A stretch of DNA of 25,418 nt from Porticoccaceae bacterium (GCA_023255165.1 JALRJD010000321.1:1-25418), one strand, 5' to 3'; positions 14,536-21,970 are shown, numbered from the stretch's first letter. Notes: generated by a model from the sequence alone, not told the origin. Numbers and translations are program-made.

Positions 14536-15855
14536 TTGACTGAATCTAACTCTTCACCGAATTCATCGCCTGACAACGAAACCAAAAAATCAACTGTCCG
14601 TGGACCCAGACGTCGCGGCCGCAGTGACAAACGCAGCAGCGGCAAGCAGCCGTGGAGTCTCGACCAGTTTGTGGTTGAAGCGCAGGAGGGCAAAGTTCGC
14701 TTTCATGATTTCGATTTGCCACTGCCATTGATGCAGGGTATTCAAAGTGCCGGATTTGAATATTGCACACCGATTCAGGGCGCATCACTGCCCCACACTC
14801 TGCGCGGCCACGATATGGTCGGCAAGGCGCAGACCGGAACCGGCAAAACCGCCGCCTTCCTGGTCAGCATTATCAATGATCTGCTCAAGCATCCGATTGA
14901 TGACGAACGCTATATTGGCGAAGCCCGCGCACTGATTCTGGCGCCGACTCGCGAGTTGGCGATTCAGATTGGCGACGATGCCGAACAGTTGGTCAAGCAT
15001 ACCGACCTCAAGGTTCACACTCTGGTTGGTGGTATGGATTACGCACGCCAGCTGCAAAAAATTAATCGTTCCCACTGCGATATTCTGGTCGGCACGCCGG
15101 GACGTCTGCTGGACTTTGTCAGCAACAAGGATATTCACCTCGATCAGGTTGAAGTGCTGGTTATCGACGAAGCGGATCGTATGCTGGATATGGGCTTTAT
15201 TCCGCAAGTGCGTCGTTTGGTGCGCGCCACGCCAGAGAAGCAAGACCGTCAGACGCTGCTGTTTTCCGCCACCTTTACCGATGATATTGTGCGCCTCTCG
15301 GAGCAGTGGACCGATAAGCCGGTGAGGCTGGAGATGGAGCCCGAGCGCGTCGCCACCGACACGGTTGAGCAGAAGATCTTTATTACCACCGCCAGCGAAA
15401 AATTTGCCCTGCTAAAAAATATTCTCAAAAGCGACGGGGTGGACAGTGTGATGGTGTTTGCCAATCGCCGTGATATTTGCCGCACACTCTACGAGCGGCT
15501 GAAAAAACAGGGCTTTAAAGTGGGCCTGATCGCCGGTGATGTGCCCCAGGCGCGACGTATGAAAACCCTTGAAGCATTCAAGAGTGGCGCGATCAAAGTG
15601 ATGGTGGCTACGGATGTTGCCGGTCGGGGAATTCATGTCAATGGCGTCAGCCATGTGGTCAACTTTACCCTGCCGGAAGAGCCGGAAGATTATGTTCACC
15701 GTATTGGCCGCACTGGCCGCGCGGGAGAAACTGGCACCTCAATCAGCTTTGCCTGTGAAGACGATGCCTTTTTGCTGGAGCCGATTGAAAAGTTGCTCGA
15801 TATGAAGCTCTCTTGCACCATGCCGGACGAAGATCTGCTGGCCGACACACCCTGA
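14536..15855 (+). CDS. rhlB: DEAD-box ATP-dependent RNA helicase RhlB
   Basis: RhlB unwinds structured RNA for the RNA degradosome. The 439-residue protein has a basic, Ser-rich disordered head (1-40, with RGPRRRGRSDKR). All helicase motifs follow: Q motif around YCTPIQ (76-81), motif I AQTGTGKT (98-105), PTRELA (137-142), TPGR (187-190), DEAD (211-214), SAT (244-246), and motif VI HRIGRTGR (388-395). It stops soon after the core, as RhlB does, without the long tails of RhlE or DeaD. The start is a TTG at 14536, just after an in-frame TAA, with no clear ribosome binding site and no ATG before the core. The neighbouring pcnB also acts in RNA decay. Confidence 0.9.
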   Translation: MTESNSSPNSSPDNETKKSTVRGPRRRGRSDKRSSGKQPWSLDQFVVEAQEGKVRFHDFDLPLPLMQGIQSAGFEYCTPIQGASLPHTLRGHDMVGKAQTGTGKTAAFLVSIINDLLKHPIDDERYIGEARALILAPTRELAIQIGDDAEQLVKHTDLKVHTLVGGMDYARQLQKINRSHCDILVGTPGRLLDFVSNKDIHLDQVEVLVIDEADRMLDMGFIPQVRRLVRATPEKQDRQTLLFSATFTDDIVRLSEQWTDKPVRLEMEPERVATDTVEQKIFITTASEKFALLKNILKSDGVDSVMVFANRRDICRTLYERLKKQGFKVGLIAGDVPQARRMKTLEAFKSGAIKVMVATDVAGRGIHVNGVSHVVNFTLPEEPEDYVHRIGRTGRAGETGTSISFACEDDAFLLEPIEKLLDMKLSCTMPDEDLLADTP

Positions 15856-15872
15856 TTGTCGCAGGTTATTGT

Positions 15873-15895
15873 GGGGCCGCTATTTTTCCGGCCCC
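15873..15895. terminator. hairpin shared by convergent rhlB and cysZ ends (candidate)
   Basis: GGGGCCG (15873-15879) pairs perfectly with CGGCCCC (15889-15895) around a 9-nt loop CTATTTTTC. The stem is strong and sits in the 24-bp space between the two convergent stops, so it could serve both strands. Neither side has a T-tract after the stem, so it may be a 3'-end stabiliser rather than an intrinsic terminator. The cysZ stop codon lies in the loop. Confidence 0.45.
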
Positions 15896-16677
15896 AACTC
15901 TCCAGACTCCAACTCTCCAGACTCTAACTCTCTAGACTCCAGCTCTCTGGACCAAAGCAATGCCCCGCCAATCACGCTGGCGGGCAGTAACAGCAGATTC
16001 ACTATCGGAATCGCCGCCGCCGCCAGCGCCGCCAGGCCAAAGCTCAGTGAGATCAGGCGCTGACGTCGGGCGCGCTGCAGTACTTCGGCAAACATCAACC
16101 CGTCGCCATCAGCCGGATAATCCAGATATTGCAGCGCCAGCGACCAGGCCGCCCAGCTACCGGCAATCAGTGGCGCGACAATATTGATCAGCGGTAAAAA
16201 ACTGACCACCAGGGTTACCAACATCACGCCGAGGGTGCGCGGCAACATATAACCGATAATCTGCAGTTCGCGGCGAAAGCTACGCCAGGCAGTGGCACAG
16301 AGTGCGGCACCGGTTGCATTGTACTCAGTGTCACCGCGCTCAATAGCCACAACCCGCTCGGCGATAATGCCGTAAAACGGTGAGCCAATCAGATTGGCCA
16401 GCAGGGTAAAGGTAAAACCGTATACCACCAGTGCCAGCAAGCCAAATAACAGCCAGATAACCCACACCAGCCACTGCAGCCAGTCCGGCACCGTGCTGAT
16501 CAGCCAGTCGAGCCAGTCGTTGAGGTAGGCCGCGGCCGACCAGGTGGCGGTGGTGAAAAGCAGAATATTAATCAGAATCGGCAGTGCCACCAGCCAGCGA
16601 ATCTGCGGGTGCCAAAGCAGGTTAAAGCCCTCTCTGATCAGGAATGGCGCAGCAATGGGTGAAAGTGGTCTGGACAT
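15880..16677 (-). CDS. cysZ: CysZ-like EI24-domain membrane protein
   Basis: CysZ proteins are inner-membrane sulfate permeases feeding cysteine synthesis. The 265-residue protein has an EI24 domain with REGFNLLWHPQIRWLVALPILIN at the start and NLIGSPFYGIIAERV in the middle. RRELQIIGYMLPR and a cluster of hydrophobic segments follow. A sulfate role is from family knowledge; no other sulfur gene is near. The last 20-odd residues are a tandem pentapeptide (SRELE/SGELE, four copies) encoded by a 15-nt DNA repeat, which looks added to the family's normal C-terminus. The ATG lies 30 nt after the smpB stop on the same strand, so it is probably co-transcribed with smpB. Confidence 0.88.
   Translation of the reverse strand: MSRPLSPIAAPFLIREGFNLLWHPQIRWLVALPILINILLFTTATWSAAAYLNDWLDWLISTVPDWLQWLVWVIWLLFGLLALVVYGFTFTLLANLIGSPFYGIIAERVVAIERGDTEYNATGAALCATAWRSFRRELQIIGYMLPRTLGVMLVTLVVSFLPLINIVAPLIAGSWAAWSLALQYLDYPADGDGLMFAEVLQRARRQRLISLSFGLAALAAAAIPIVNLLLLPASVIGGALLWSRELESRELESGELESGELGPEK
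15892..15951 (-). repeat. 15-nt tandem repeat in the 3' end of cysZ
   Basis: Four contiguous 15-nt units on the minus strand run from 15951 to 15892: TCCAGAGAGCTGGAG, TCTAGAGAGTTAGAG, TCTGGAGAGTTGGAG and TCTGGAGAGTTGGGG. The unit is exactly five codons, so the frame is kept and it encodes SRELE, SRELE, SGELE, SGELG. The array ends four codons before the stop, counting the stop. Confidence 0.9.
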
Positions 16678-16707
16678 TTTTTGATCACGGTTTACAAGTG
16701 GTGACTG

Positions 16708-17184
16708 CTATGCGGAATGGCGCATAATTCGCTGTTTCTGGCGATCCCAGTCGCGCTCTTTCTCATCCTGGCGCTTATCAAAATCGGCCTTGCCCTTGGC
16801 CAGCGCAATCTCGCATTTAACCAGATGATTTTTCCAATACATTGCGGTGCAGACACAGGTGTGCCCTTTCTGGTTCACGCCGGCCTCGAGTTTGTCCAGC
16901 TCGCGGCGGTTGAGCAACAGCTTTCGCGAGCGGATCGGTTCGGCGACATAATGGGTTGAGGCAGTTGGCAGCGGGGTGATATTGGTGCCAATCAGCCAGG
17001 CTTCGCCATTCTGCAGCAGCACATAGGTGTCGGTTAAATTGACCTTGCCCTCGCGCAGGCTTTTGACTTCCCAGCCCATCAGCGAAATGCCCGCTTCAAA
17101 CTTGTCTTCGAGAAAATAGTTGTGCTTCGCCTTCTTGTTGAGAGCGATAGTGTTGGACTGGGCTTTGGGTTTCTTTTTCGTCAT
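16708..17184 (-). CDS. smpB: SsrA-binding protein SmpB
   Basis: SmpB brings tmRNA to ribosomes stalled on broken mRNAs (trans-translation). The 158-residue protein has the OB-fold core with KAKHNYFLEDKFEAGISLMGWEVKSLREGK and the conserved HYVAEPIRSRKLLL segment. The basic C-terminal tail KADFDKRQDEKERDW-RQKQRIMRH enters the decoding centre. The ATG at 17184 has no ribosome binding site and is preceded at 7 nt by an exact TATAAT, suggesting a leaderless or nearly leaderless message. It is divergent from the Na+ symporter and precedes cysZ. No ssrA gene is visible in the window. Confidence 0.97.
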   Translation of the reverse strand: MTKKKPKAQSNTIALNKKAKHNYFLEDKFEAGISLMGWEVKSLREGKVNLTDTYVLLQNGEAWLIGTNITPLPTASTHYVAEPIRSRKLLLNRRELDKLEAGVNQKGHTCVCTAMYWKNHLVKCEIALAKGKADFDKRQDEKERDWDRQKQRIMRHSA

Positions 17185-17191
17185 GGGCGCG

Positions 17192-17197
17192 ATTATA
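17192..17197 (-). promoter_or_regulatory. -10 element of smpB
   Basis: An exact TATAAT reads on the minus strand (17197-17192), followed by CGCGCCC and then the smpB ATG. Transcription would start at about 17185-17184, at or next to the start codon. No convincing -35 is present at 16-18 nt, so promoter strength is uncertain. Confidence 0.5.
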
Positions 17198-17227
17198 CGT
17201 TGACTGGACTGTTTAGCATAAGCAAAT

Positions 17228-17249
17228 GCGCAGCCATTGCGCGCTTTTT
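17228..17249 (+). terminator. terminator-like hairpin in symporter leader region
   Basis: GCGCA-GCCAT-TGCGC is followed by GC and then TTTTT on the plus strand. The stem is only 5 bp. It lies in the gap between divergent smpB and the symporter, where no plus-strand gene needs ending. If real, it could attenuate the symporter transcript. Chance is a fair alternative. Confidence 0.25.
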
Positions 17250-17307
17250 CAGTAGGATCACCCTGAGGTTAGCGTTACAATTCTGAATCGGTTTTCTGGA
17301 GTGGATT

Positions 17308-18678
17308 ATGGGCTTGCAACAAAAAGGAATGCATGGAACCTGGGCCAGTCGCTGGACATTTATTATGGCGGCCACGGGCTCCGCGGTAGGGCTGGGCAAT
17401 ATGTGGAAGTTCCCCTATGTTGCCGGCAACAATGGCGGCGGTGCTTTTGTGCTCGCCTACATTGGCTGTATTCTACTGATTGGTGTGCCGGTGATGATGG
17501 CCGAAGTGGCCATTGGTCGCCGCGGTCGCCAGAGCCCAATCAATGCCATGCGCGAGCTGGTCGCCGAGAGCGGTGTCAACTCCTCCTGGTCCTATATCGG
17601 CTGGCTCGGTGTGCTCGCCGGTCTGCTGATTATCTCTTTCTACGCGGTGATTGCCGGCTGGGCGCTGGAATATATCTTTGCCATGGCCTCCGGTGAGCTG
17701 AGCGGCGCAACCGGCGAGAGCGCCGCGGCTGTGTTTAATACGCTGTTGGCCGACCCCGGACGACTTATTTTCTGGCAGACGCTGTTTCTGATGCTCTGTG
17801 TTGGCGTGGTGATCGGCGGGGTTAAAAAAGGTCTCGGCGTGGCGGTAGAAATACTCATGCCGCTGCTGTTTGTGATGCTGGTGATACTGCTTGGCTTTAG
17901 CATTGTACGGGGCAATTTTCAGGCTGGCTGGGATTTCCTCTTTAATATTGATTTCAGTGCCCTGACCGGCCGCGGTGTGCTTGAGGCCATGGGCCAGGCA
18001 TTCTTTACCCTGAGCATTGGTATGGGCGCGATTATGGCCTACGGCGCCTACATGCCGCAGAACGCCAATATCGGCAAAACCATTTTAACCGTGGCTTTCT
18101 TCGACAGTTTGGTGGCGATTATTTCCGGCCTGGTTATTTTCCCGATTGTGTTTGCCACCCCCGGCATTGAGCCCAGCGCCGGACCCGGCCTGATGTTTAT
18201 CAGTTTGCCGGTGGCGTTTGGTAATATGCCCGGCGGTTTGCTAATCGGAGCGGTGTTTTTTGTGCTGGTCACCATTGCCGCCTGGAGCTCGGCGATTTCG
18301 CTGCTTGAGCCCGGCGTCGCCTGGTTGATCGAAGCGAAAAATATGACCAGGGTGCAGGCCAATCTGCTGATTGCCGGCGGCATCTGGGTGCTGGGTCTGG
18401 GCAGTGTCTTCTCTTTTAATATCTGGGCGGACTCAACGGTCGCCGGCTTTACCTTTTTCGACTTCCTTGACTTCCTCACCTCCAATGTGATGTTGCCGAT
18501 ATCCGGTTTGATGATCGCGCTGTTTGTCGGTTTTGTGATGCAACAGCAGCATGTCGATGACGAGATGCAGGGCTCCTCTGCGCTGATAATGCGCTGCTGG
18601 CGTTTTGCCCTGCGCTATGTGGCGCCGGTGGCGATTGTCGCGGTCTTTGTGTCGGGTATTTATGACAAATTTTTCTGA
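17308..18678 (+). CDS. Na+:neurotransmitter-type symporter (NSS/SNF family)
   Basis: The 456-residue protein has about eleven transmembrane helices and the LeuT fold. The first-helix signature ATGSAVGLGNMWKFPYVAGNNGGGAF contains the unwound substrate/Na+ site. EVAIGRRGR, the sixth-helix AFFTLSIGMGAIMAYGAYM and AAWSSAISLLEPGVAWLIE are also family features. Bacterial members mostly take up amino acids such as tryptophan, tyrosine or leucine with Na+; the substrate here is not predictable. GGAG 7 nt before the ATG is a good ribosome binding site. It lies between smpB and ratA, two genes that are direct neighbours in E. coli and Pseudomonas, so it looks inserted. Confidence 0.93.
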   Translation: MGLQQKGMHGTWASRWTFIMAATGSAVGLGNMWKFPYVAGNNGGGAFVLAYIGCILLIGVPVMMAEVAIGRRGRQSPINAMRELVAESGVNSSWSYIGWLGVLAGLLIISFYAVIAGWALEYIFAMASGELSGATGESAAAVFNTLLADPGRLIFWQTLFLMLCVGVVIGGVKKGLGVAVEILMPLLFVMLVILLGFSIVRGNFQAGWDFLFNIDFSALTGRGVLEAMGQAFFTLSIGMGAIMAYGAYMPQNANIGKTILTVAFFDSLVAIISGLVIFPIVFATPGIEPSAGPGLMFISLPVAFGNMPGGLLIGAVFFVLVTIAAWSSAISLLEPGVAWLIEAKNMTRVQANLLIAGGIWVLGLGSVFSFNIWADSTVAGFTFFDFLDFLTSNVMLPISGLMIALFVGFVMQQQHVDDEMQGSSALIMRCWRFALRYVAPVAIVAVFVSGIYDKFF

Positions 18679-18714
18679 TTTGTTTTGTCTTCAGTTGCCT
18701 GACATGAGGTTGCT

Positions 18715-19155
18715 TTGAATAAGGTGCAGCGTTCGGCTCTGGTGATGCATTCGGATCAGGCGATGTTTGATCTGGTCAATGACGTTGCCAGCTATCCGCT
18801 GTTTATGGATGGCTGTCAGGGCGCCGAGGTATTTGAGCAGAGCGATCAGTTGATGGTGGCGCGACTCGATTTAAAAAAGGCCGGCGTAAAGACCAGCTTT
18901 ATGACCAGAAACAGCCTGTCCGCGCCGGGCACTATTGAAATGCGTCTTGAGGACGGGCCATTTAAAGCACTGCGTGGTGTCTGGCAGTTTAAGGCGCTCA
19001 GTGCCGAGGCCTGCAAGGTGAGTCTGGATCTGGAATTTGAATTTAACAATGTGGCGATGAGCATGGCGGCATCAAAGCTGTTTGCCGGTATGGCCAATGA
19101 TCTGGTCGACTCGCTCTGTCGCCGCGCCGATCAGGTATACGGGAATAGTCAATGA
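18715..19155 (+). CDS. ratA: RatA / Coq10-type START-domain protein
   Basis: The 146-residue protein is a single START-like (SRPBCC) domain. It has the family patterns VNDVASYPLFMDGC, KKAGVKTSFMTRN and LEDGPFKALRGVWQFKAL, and ends in FAGMANDLVDSLCRRADQVYG. E. coli RatA was reported to block 70S formation, while its eukaryotic relative Coq10 binds ubiquinone; which role applies here is not known. The start is TTG at 18715, supported by GAGG (18706-18709) five nt upstream and by alignment with known N-termini. It overlaps ratB by ATGA, so the pair is translationally coupled. Confidence 0.92.
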   Translation: MNKVQRSALVMHSDQAMFDLVNDVASYPLFMDGCQGAEVFEQSDQLMVARLDLKKAGVKTSFMTRNSLSAPGTIEMRLEDGPFKALRGVWQFKALSAEACKVSLDLEFEFNNVAMSMAASKLFAGMANDLVDSLCRRADQVYGNSQ

Positions 19156-19529
19156 CGGACAATAAGATGATTGTGGTTGAAGTGGCCTATGCGCTGCCCG
19201 AGAAACAGAAACTAATTGAGCTGAAAGTGCCTCAGGGAACCACGGCTCTGCAGGCGGTTGAGCAGTCGGGCATTTTGCAGAGCTTTGCGGAGATCGATCT
19301 GGATAACTGCAAAATGGGTATCTTCTCTCAGGTGCTTGGCACCAAGGGGTTGCCTGAAGCGGGGGAATATCAGTTGCAGGAACGCGATCGCGTGGAGATA
19401 TACCGGCCGCTGATTGCCGATCCCAAAGAGGTGCGACGCCGTCGCGCTGAGGAGGCAAAACTTAAAAAGCAACAGACTGATAATGAAGTGGATAGCGAAT
19501 TGAAAAGCGAACCGAAAAGCGAATCATAG
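19152..19529 (+). CDS. ratB: RatB / RnfH family ubiquitin-fold protein
   Basis: The 125-residue protein is a small beta-grasp (RnfH, UPF0125) protein. It has IVVEVAYALPEKQKLIELKVPQGTTALQAVEQSG and the conserved NCKMGIFSQ and LQERDRVEIYRPLIADPKEVRRRRAE segments. It is always paired with ratA; its function is not settled. The C-terminus (about 105-125) is a charged low-complexity tail with KSEPKSES, made by repeats of an AAAAGCGAA-like sequence. The ATG overlaps the ratA stop. It converges with bamE, ending 38 nt from it. Confidence 0.9.
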   Translation: MTDNKMIVVEVAYALPEKQKLIELKVPQGTTALQAVEQSGILQSFAEIDLDNCKMGIFSQVLGTKGLPEAGEYQLQERDRVEIYRPLIADPKEVRRRRAEEAKLKKQQTDNEVDSELKSEPKSES

Positions 19530-19532
19530 CCA

Positions 19533-19560
19533 CAGGCCTGATTCACTGGTTGCTGGCCTG
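19533..19560. terminator. hairpin between convergent ratB and bamE (candidate)
   Basis: CAGGCC (19533-19538) pairs with GGCCTG (19555-19560) around a 16-nt loop in the short space between the two convergent stops. There is no T-tract on either strand, so intrinsic termination is doubtful. It is the only structure I see there. Confidence 0.3.
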
Positions 19561-19567
19561 GCCTGAA

Positions 19568-19924
19568 CTACTGCTCTGAACGGGGTACGGCGGTGCTGGG
19601 CAGATAGTCGCCGCTCATGCGTTCGAGCTTATCGTCTTTATCAAAGAAGATAGTCATCTGCTCCTGGGTCATTTTACCGTCCGATGCCTTGAGGCTATAG
19701 AAGTAATCCCAGCGTGACTGGTTGAAGGTGTCCGCGACCAGCGGGGTGCCGAGCACAAAGCGTACCTGAGACTTGGTCATGCCGGGGCGCAGTTTATCAA
19801 TCATCTCCTGATCGACAATATTGCCCTGCTGTATAACAACCTTGTGCACTCCGGGAAATTTAACCCAACTACAGCCAGTGGCAAGAAGCGTTAAACTGAT
19901 CAGGCAAATCTGAACTATTCGCAT
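19568..19924 (-). CDS. bamE: outer-membrane assembly lipoprotein BamE (SmpA/OmlA)
   Basis: BamE is a small lipoprotein of the BAM complex that folds outer-membrane proteins. The 118-residue precursor has a short signal peptide and a lipobox ending ATGC, so Cys18 is lipidated. The mature protein shows the family motifs GNIVDQEMIDKLRPGMTKSQVRFVLGTPL and WDYFYSL, followed by LTI-like strand MTIFFDKDDKLERMSGDYLP. The frame extends upstream into the fur promoter, but ATG 19924 starts directly at the signal peptide. It is divergent from fur, the arrangement conserved in gammaproteobacteria. Confidence 0.95.
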   Translation of the reverse strand: MRIVQICLISLTLLATGCSWVKFPGVHKVVIQQGNIVDQEMIDKLRPGMTKSQVRFVLGTPLVADTFNQSRWDYFYSLKASDGKMTQEQMTIFFDKDDKLERMSGDYLPSTAVPRSEQ

Positions 19925-19994
19925 GTGTGGGGTTCCCGTTGGTTGTGCGAACGGGGATAATACCCAAAGCGACCAGTATAGAGAAGGGCTAAGC
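19925..19994. promoter_or_regulatory. divergent bamE-fur promoter region
   Basis: The 70 bp between the two starts must hold both promoters. On the plus strand GATAAT (19956-19961) is a likely fur -10; on the minus strand the overlapping TATTAT could serve bamE. An inverted repeat CCCGTT (19935-19940) ... AACGGG (19950-19955) with a 9-nt spacer ends exactly at the fur -10 and is a candidate operator. I see no recognisable Fur box, so autoregulation is not supported by sequence. Confidence 0.45.
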
Positions 19995-20402
19995 ATGAAT
20001 CAGGAAGATCAAGAACTAAAAAAAGTCGGCCTGAAAGTAACCCTGCCGAGAATAAAGATTCTACAGATCCTGGAAAACTGCAACGATCGTCATATGACCG
20101 CCGAAGATATTTATCAGGCGCTGCGCGATTCTGACGGAGATGTGGGCATTGCCACGGTCTATCGGGTGCTGACCCAGTTTGAAGCTGCCGGTCTGGTCGA
20201 GCGCCACAACTTTGACAATGGCCCGGCCATCTATGAGATTGATCGCGGCGAGCACCACGACCATATGGTCTGCACCGAAACCAGCAAGGTAATCGAATTC
20301 CACGACGCGGAGATTGAAGCGCTGCAGGAGCGAATTGCGGCCAAGCACGGTTATCAACTGGTTGGCCACAGTCTGGTATTGTACGTAAAACCAAAAAACT
20401 AA
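19995..20402 (+). CDS. fur: ferric uptake regulator Fur
   Basis: Fur represses iron-uptake genes when bound to Fe2+. The 135-residue protein has the winged-helix DNA-binding half with LKVTLPRIKILQILE and the recognition region GIATVYRVLTQFEAAGLVERH. The metal-binding hinge is EHHDHMVCTETSKVIEF. As in Pseudomonas Fur, only one Cys is present at that hinge rather than the CxxC of E. coli. The frame is open 24 codons upstream, but ATG 19995 has a good AGAAGGG site and gives the usual length and N-terminus. It is divergent from bamE. Confidence 0.97.
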   Translation: MNQEDQELKKVGLKVTLPRIKILQILENCNDRHMTAEDIYQALRDSDGDVGIATVYRVLTQFEAAGLVERHNFDNGPAIYEIDRGEHHDHMVCTETSKVIEFHDAEIEALQERIAAKHGYQLVGHSLVLYVKPKN

Positions 20403-20548
20403 TATCGAAAGACGCCTGAACCGGGCGGATGGCTCGCCTGTGATGGTATGGCTGATGGTCTGGCAGAAAGTACTTTAAAATTCTCTTTTCTTGCGGCCCT
20501 CGCCATCGATAGCTTTCAATCGAATAAACAATAAGAACTATAAAAAAT

Positions 20549-21952
20549 ATGGCTAACACCACTCTCCAGCAAATCGAAAATTTTATCAACGCCTGGGCCG
20601 ACTTTATGTGGAGCACACCGCTGGTGGTTCTGCTGGTCGGTGGCGGGTTATTCTTTATGTGTTATTCGCGGATGCGACCCTACCGCTATTTTGGTCATGC
20701 CATCGATCTGTTGCGCGGCAAGTTTAGCGACCCCAATGATCCGGGGCATATTCCCCATTCCCAGGCCCTGTCGACGGCGCTTTCCGGCACGCTGGGTCTG
20801 GGTAATATCGCCGGGGTCGCCATTGCGATCAGCATTGGTGGGCCTGGAGCGGTGTTCTGGATGTGGGTCACAGCGATTGTTGGCGTAGCCACCAAGTTTT
20901 ATACCGCCTCGCTGGCGGTGATGTTTCGCGGCCATGACTCTCTTGGCGTGCTGCGCGGCGGACCTATGTACGTGATTATGCAGGGCATGGGCAAACGCTG
21001 GTATCCGCTGGCGGCACTGTTTGCAGTCGCCTGTATGATCGGTGCGTTGCCTATTTTTCAGGCCAACCAGTTTATCCAGTTGCTGCGCGACAGCGTCGCC
21101 ATTCCCGCCGGTTGGGCCAGTGCCGATGATCACTTCAGTTTCGATTTCTTTGCCAGCCTCGGCGTGGCGGTTCTGGTTACTCTGGTGGTGATGGGGCGTA
21201 TTGAGCGTATTGGCCGTCTCACTGTGCGGCTGGTGCCGACTATGGTGATCCTCTATCTGGCGATGACAGCAGTGGTGCTGTGGACTTACAGCAGTGATAT
21301 CCCGGCGGTATTGTGGTTGATTATCAGCGATGCCTTTAGCGGTGAAGCCGCGGCGGGTGGTTCCGTGGGTGCGGTGATTTTGCTTGGCGTGCGCCGCGGC
21401 GCCTTTTCCAATGAAGCTGGTATTGGCACTGAGTCCATGGCCCATGGGGCAGCTAAAACCACTCAGCCGATCCGCGAGGGCATTGTGGCCATGGTGGGTC
21501 CGGTGATCGACACGCTGGTGGTCTGCACCTGCACCGCGTTGATTATTTTGCTCACTGGTGTCTGGCAGACCGATGCCGGACTTGAGGGGGTGTCGCTGAC
21601 TGCCCGCGCCATTGAGCAGGTATTTCCGGTGACCGGTCTCTATCTGCTGTTGATAATGGTTGGCATGCTGAGTTTCAGTACCATGATCAGCATGTGGTTT
21701 TACGGCATTAAAAGTGCGGGTTTTTTGCTTGGGGCAGAACGCGAGCACTACTACACGCCGGTGTTTATCAGCCTGATTGTGATAGGCGCGGTGGTCTCGA
21801 TGAATATTGTTAACGGTCTGATGCTGGGTGCCTATGCCACCATGGCGATCCCGACCATGATTTCAACTCTGGTGCTTGCGCCCAAGGTTAATCAGGCGGC
21901 AAAAGTGTATTTTGCCGCGCTTCGCAATAACCGTGGTAACAAGGCTGGCTAA
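20549..21952 (+). CDS. alanine/glycine:cation symporter (AGCS family)
   Basis: The 467-residue protein has about ten to eleven transmembrane helices. The AGCS hallmarks are present: SALSTALSGTLGLGNIAGVAIAI-like segment (about 71-95), GPGAVFWMWVTAIVGVATKF, RGGPMYV, and the family signature GVRRGAFSNEAGIGTESMAHGAAKT (about 283-307). It takes up alanine or glycine with Na+ (sometimes H+). The ATG has no clear ribosome binding site; TATAAA just 2 nt before the ATG's upstream AT run might be a -10, which would make the message almost leaderless. The 146 nt after fur contain nothing else I can identify. It converges with the gpx gene, 18 nt away. Confidence 0.95.
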   Translation: MANTTLQQIENFINAWADFMWSTPLVVLLVGGGLFFMCYSRMRPYRYFGHAIDLLRGKFSDPNDPGHIPHSQALSTALSGTLGLGNIAGVAIAISIGGPGAVFWMWVTAIVGVATKFYTASLAVMFRGHDSLGVLRGGPMYVIMQGMGKRWYPLAALFAVACMIGALPIFQANQFIQLLRDSVAIPAGWASADDHFSFDFFASLGVAVLVTLVVMGRIERIGRLTVRLVPTMVILYLAMTAVVLWTYSSDIPAVLWLIISDAFSGEAAAGGSVGAVILLGVRRGAFSNEAGIGTESMAHGAAKTTQPIREGIVAMVGPVIDTLVVCTCTALIILLTGVWQTDAGLEGVSLTARAIEQVFPVTGLYLLLIMVGMLSFSTMISMWFYGIKSAGFLLGAEREHYYTPVFISLIVIGAVVSMNIVNGLMLGAYATMAIPTMISTLVLAPKVNQAAKVYFAALRNNRGNKAG

Positions 21953-21970
21953 CCGGGAATTGGCTAAGCG

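Noticed and set aside
13639..16713. The same 13-mer GTGACTGCTATGC at 13639-13651 and 16701-16713, each with a TTACAAG nearby
   Set aside because: A few identical 13-mers are expected by chance in 25 kb, and the two contexts (start of the DoxX gene, end of smpB) have nothing in common.
18663..18690. AT-rich hairpin at the symporter stop (ACAAAT...ATTTGT then TTTTGTC)
   Set aside because: The stem is all A-T apart from one pair and too weak for a confident terminator; ratA follows within 37 nt on the same strand.
20648..21748. Long minus-strand open frame (366 codons) opposite the AGCS symporter
   Set aside because: The His/Gln/Asn-rich translation with no motifs is typical of an antisense shadow of a GC-rich membrane protein gene.
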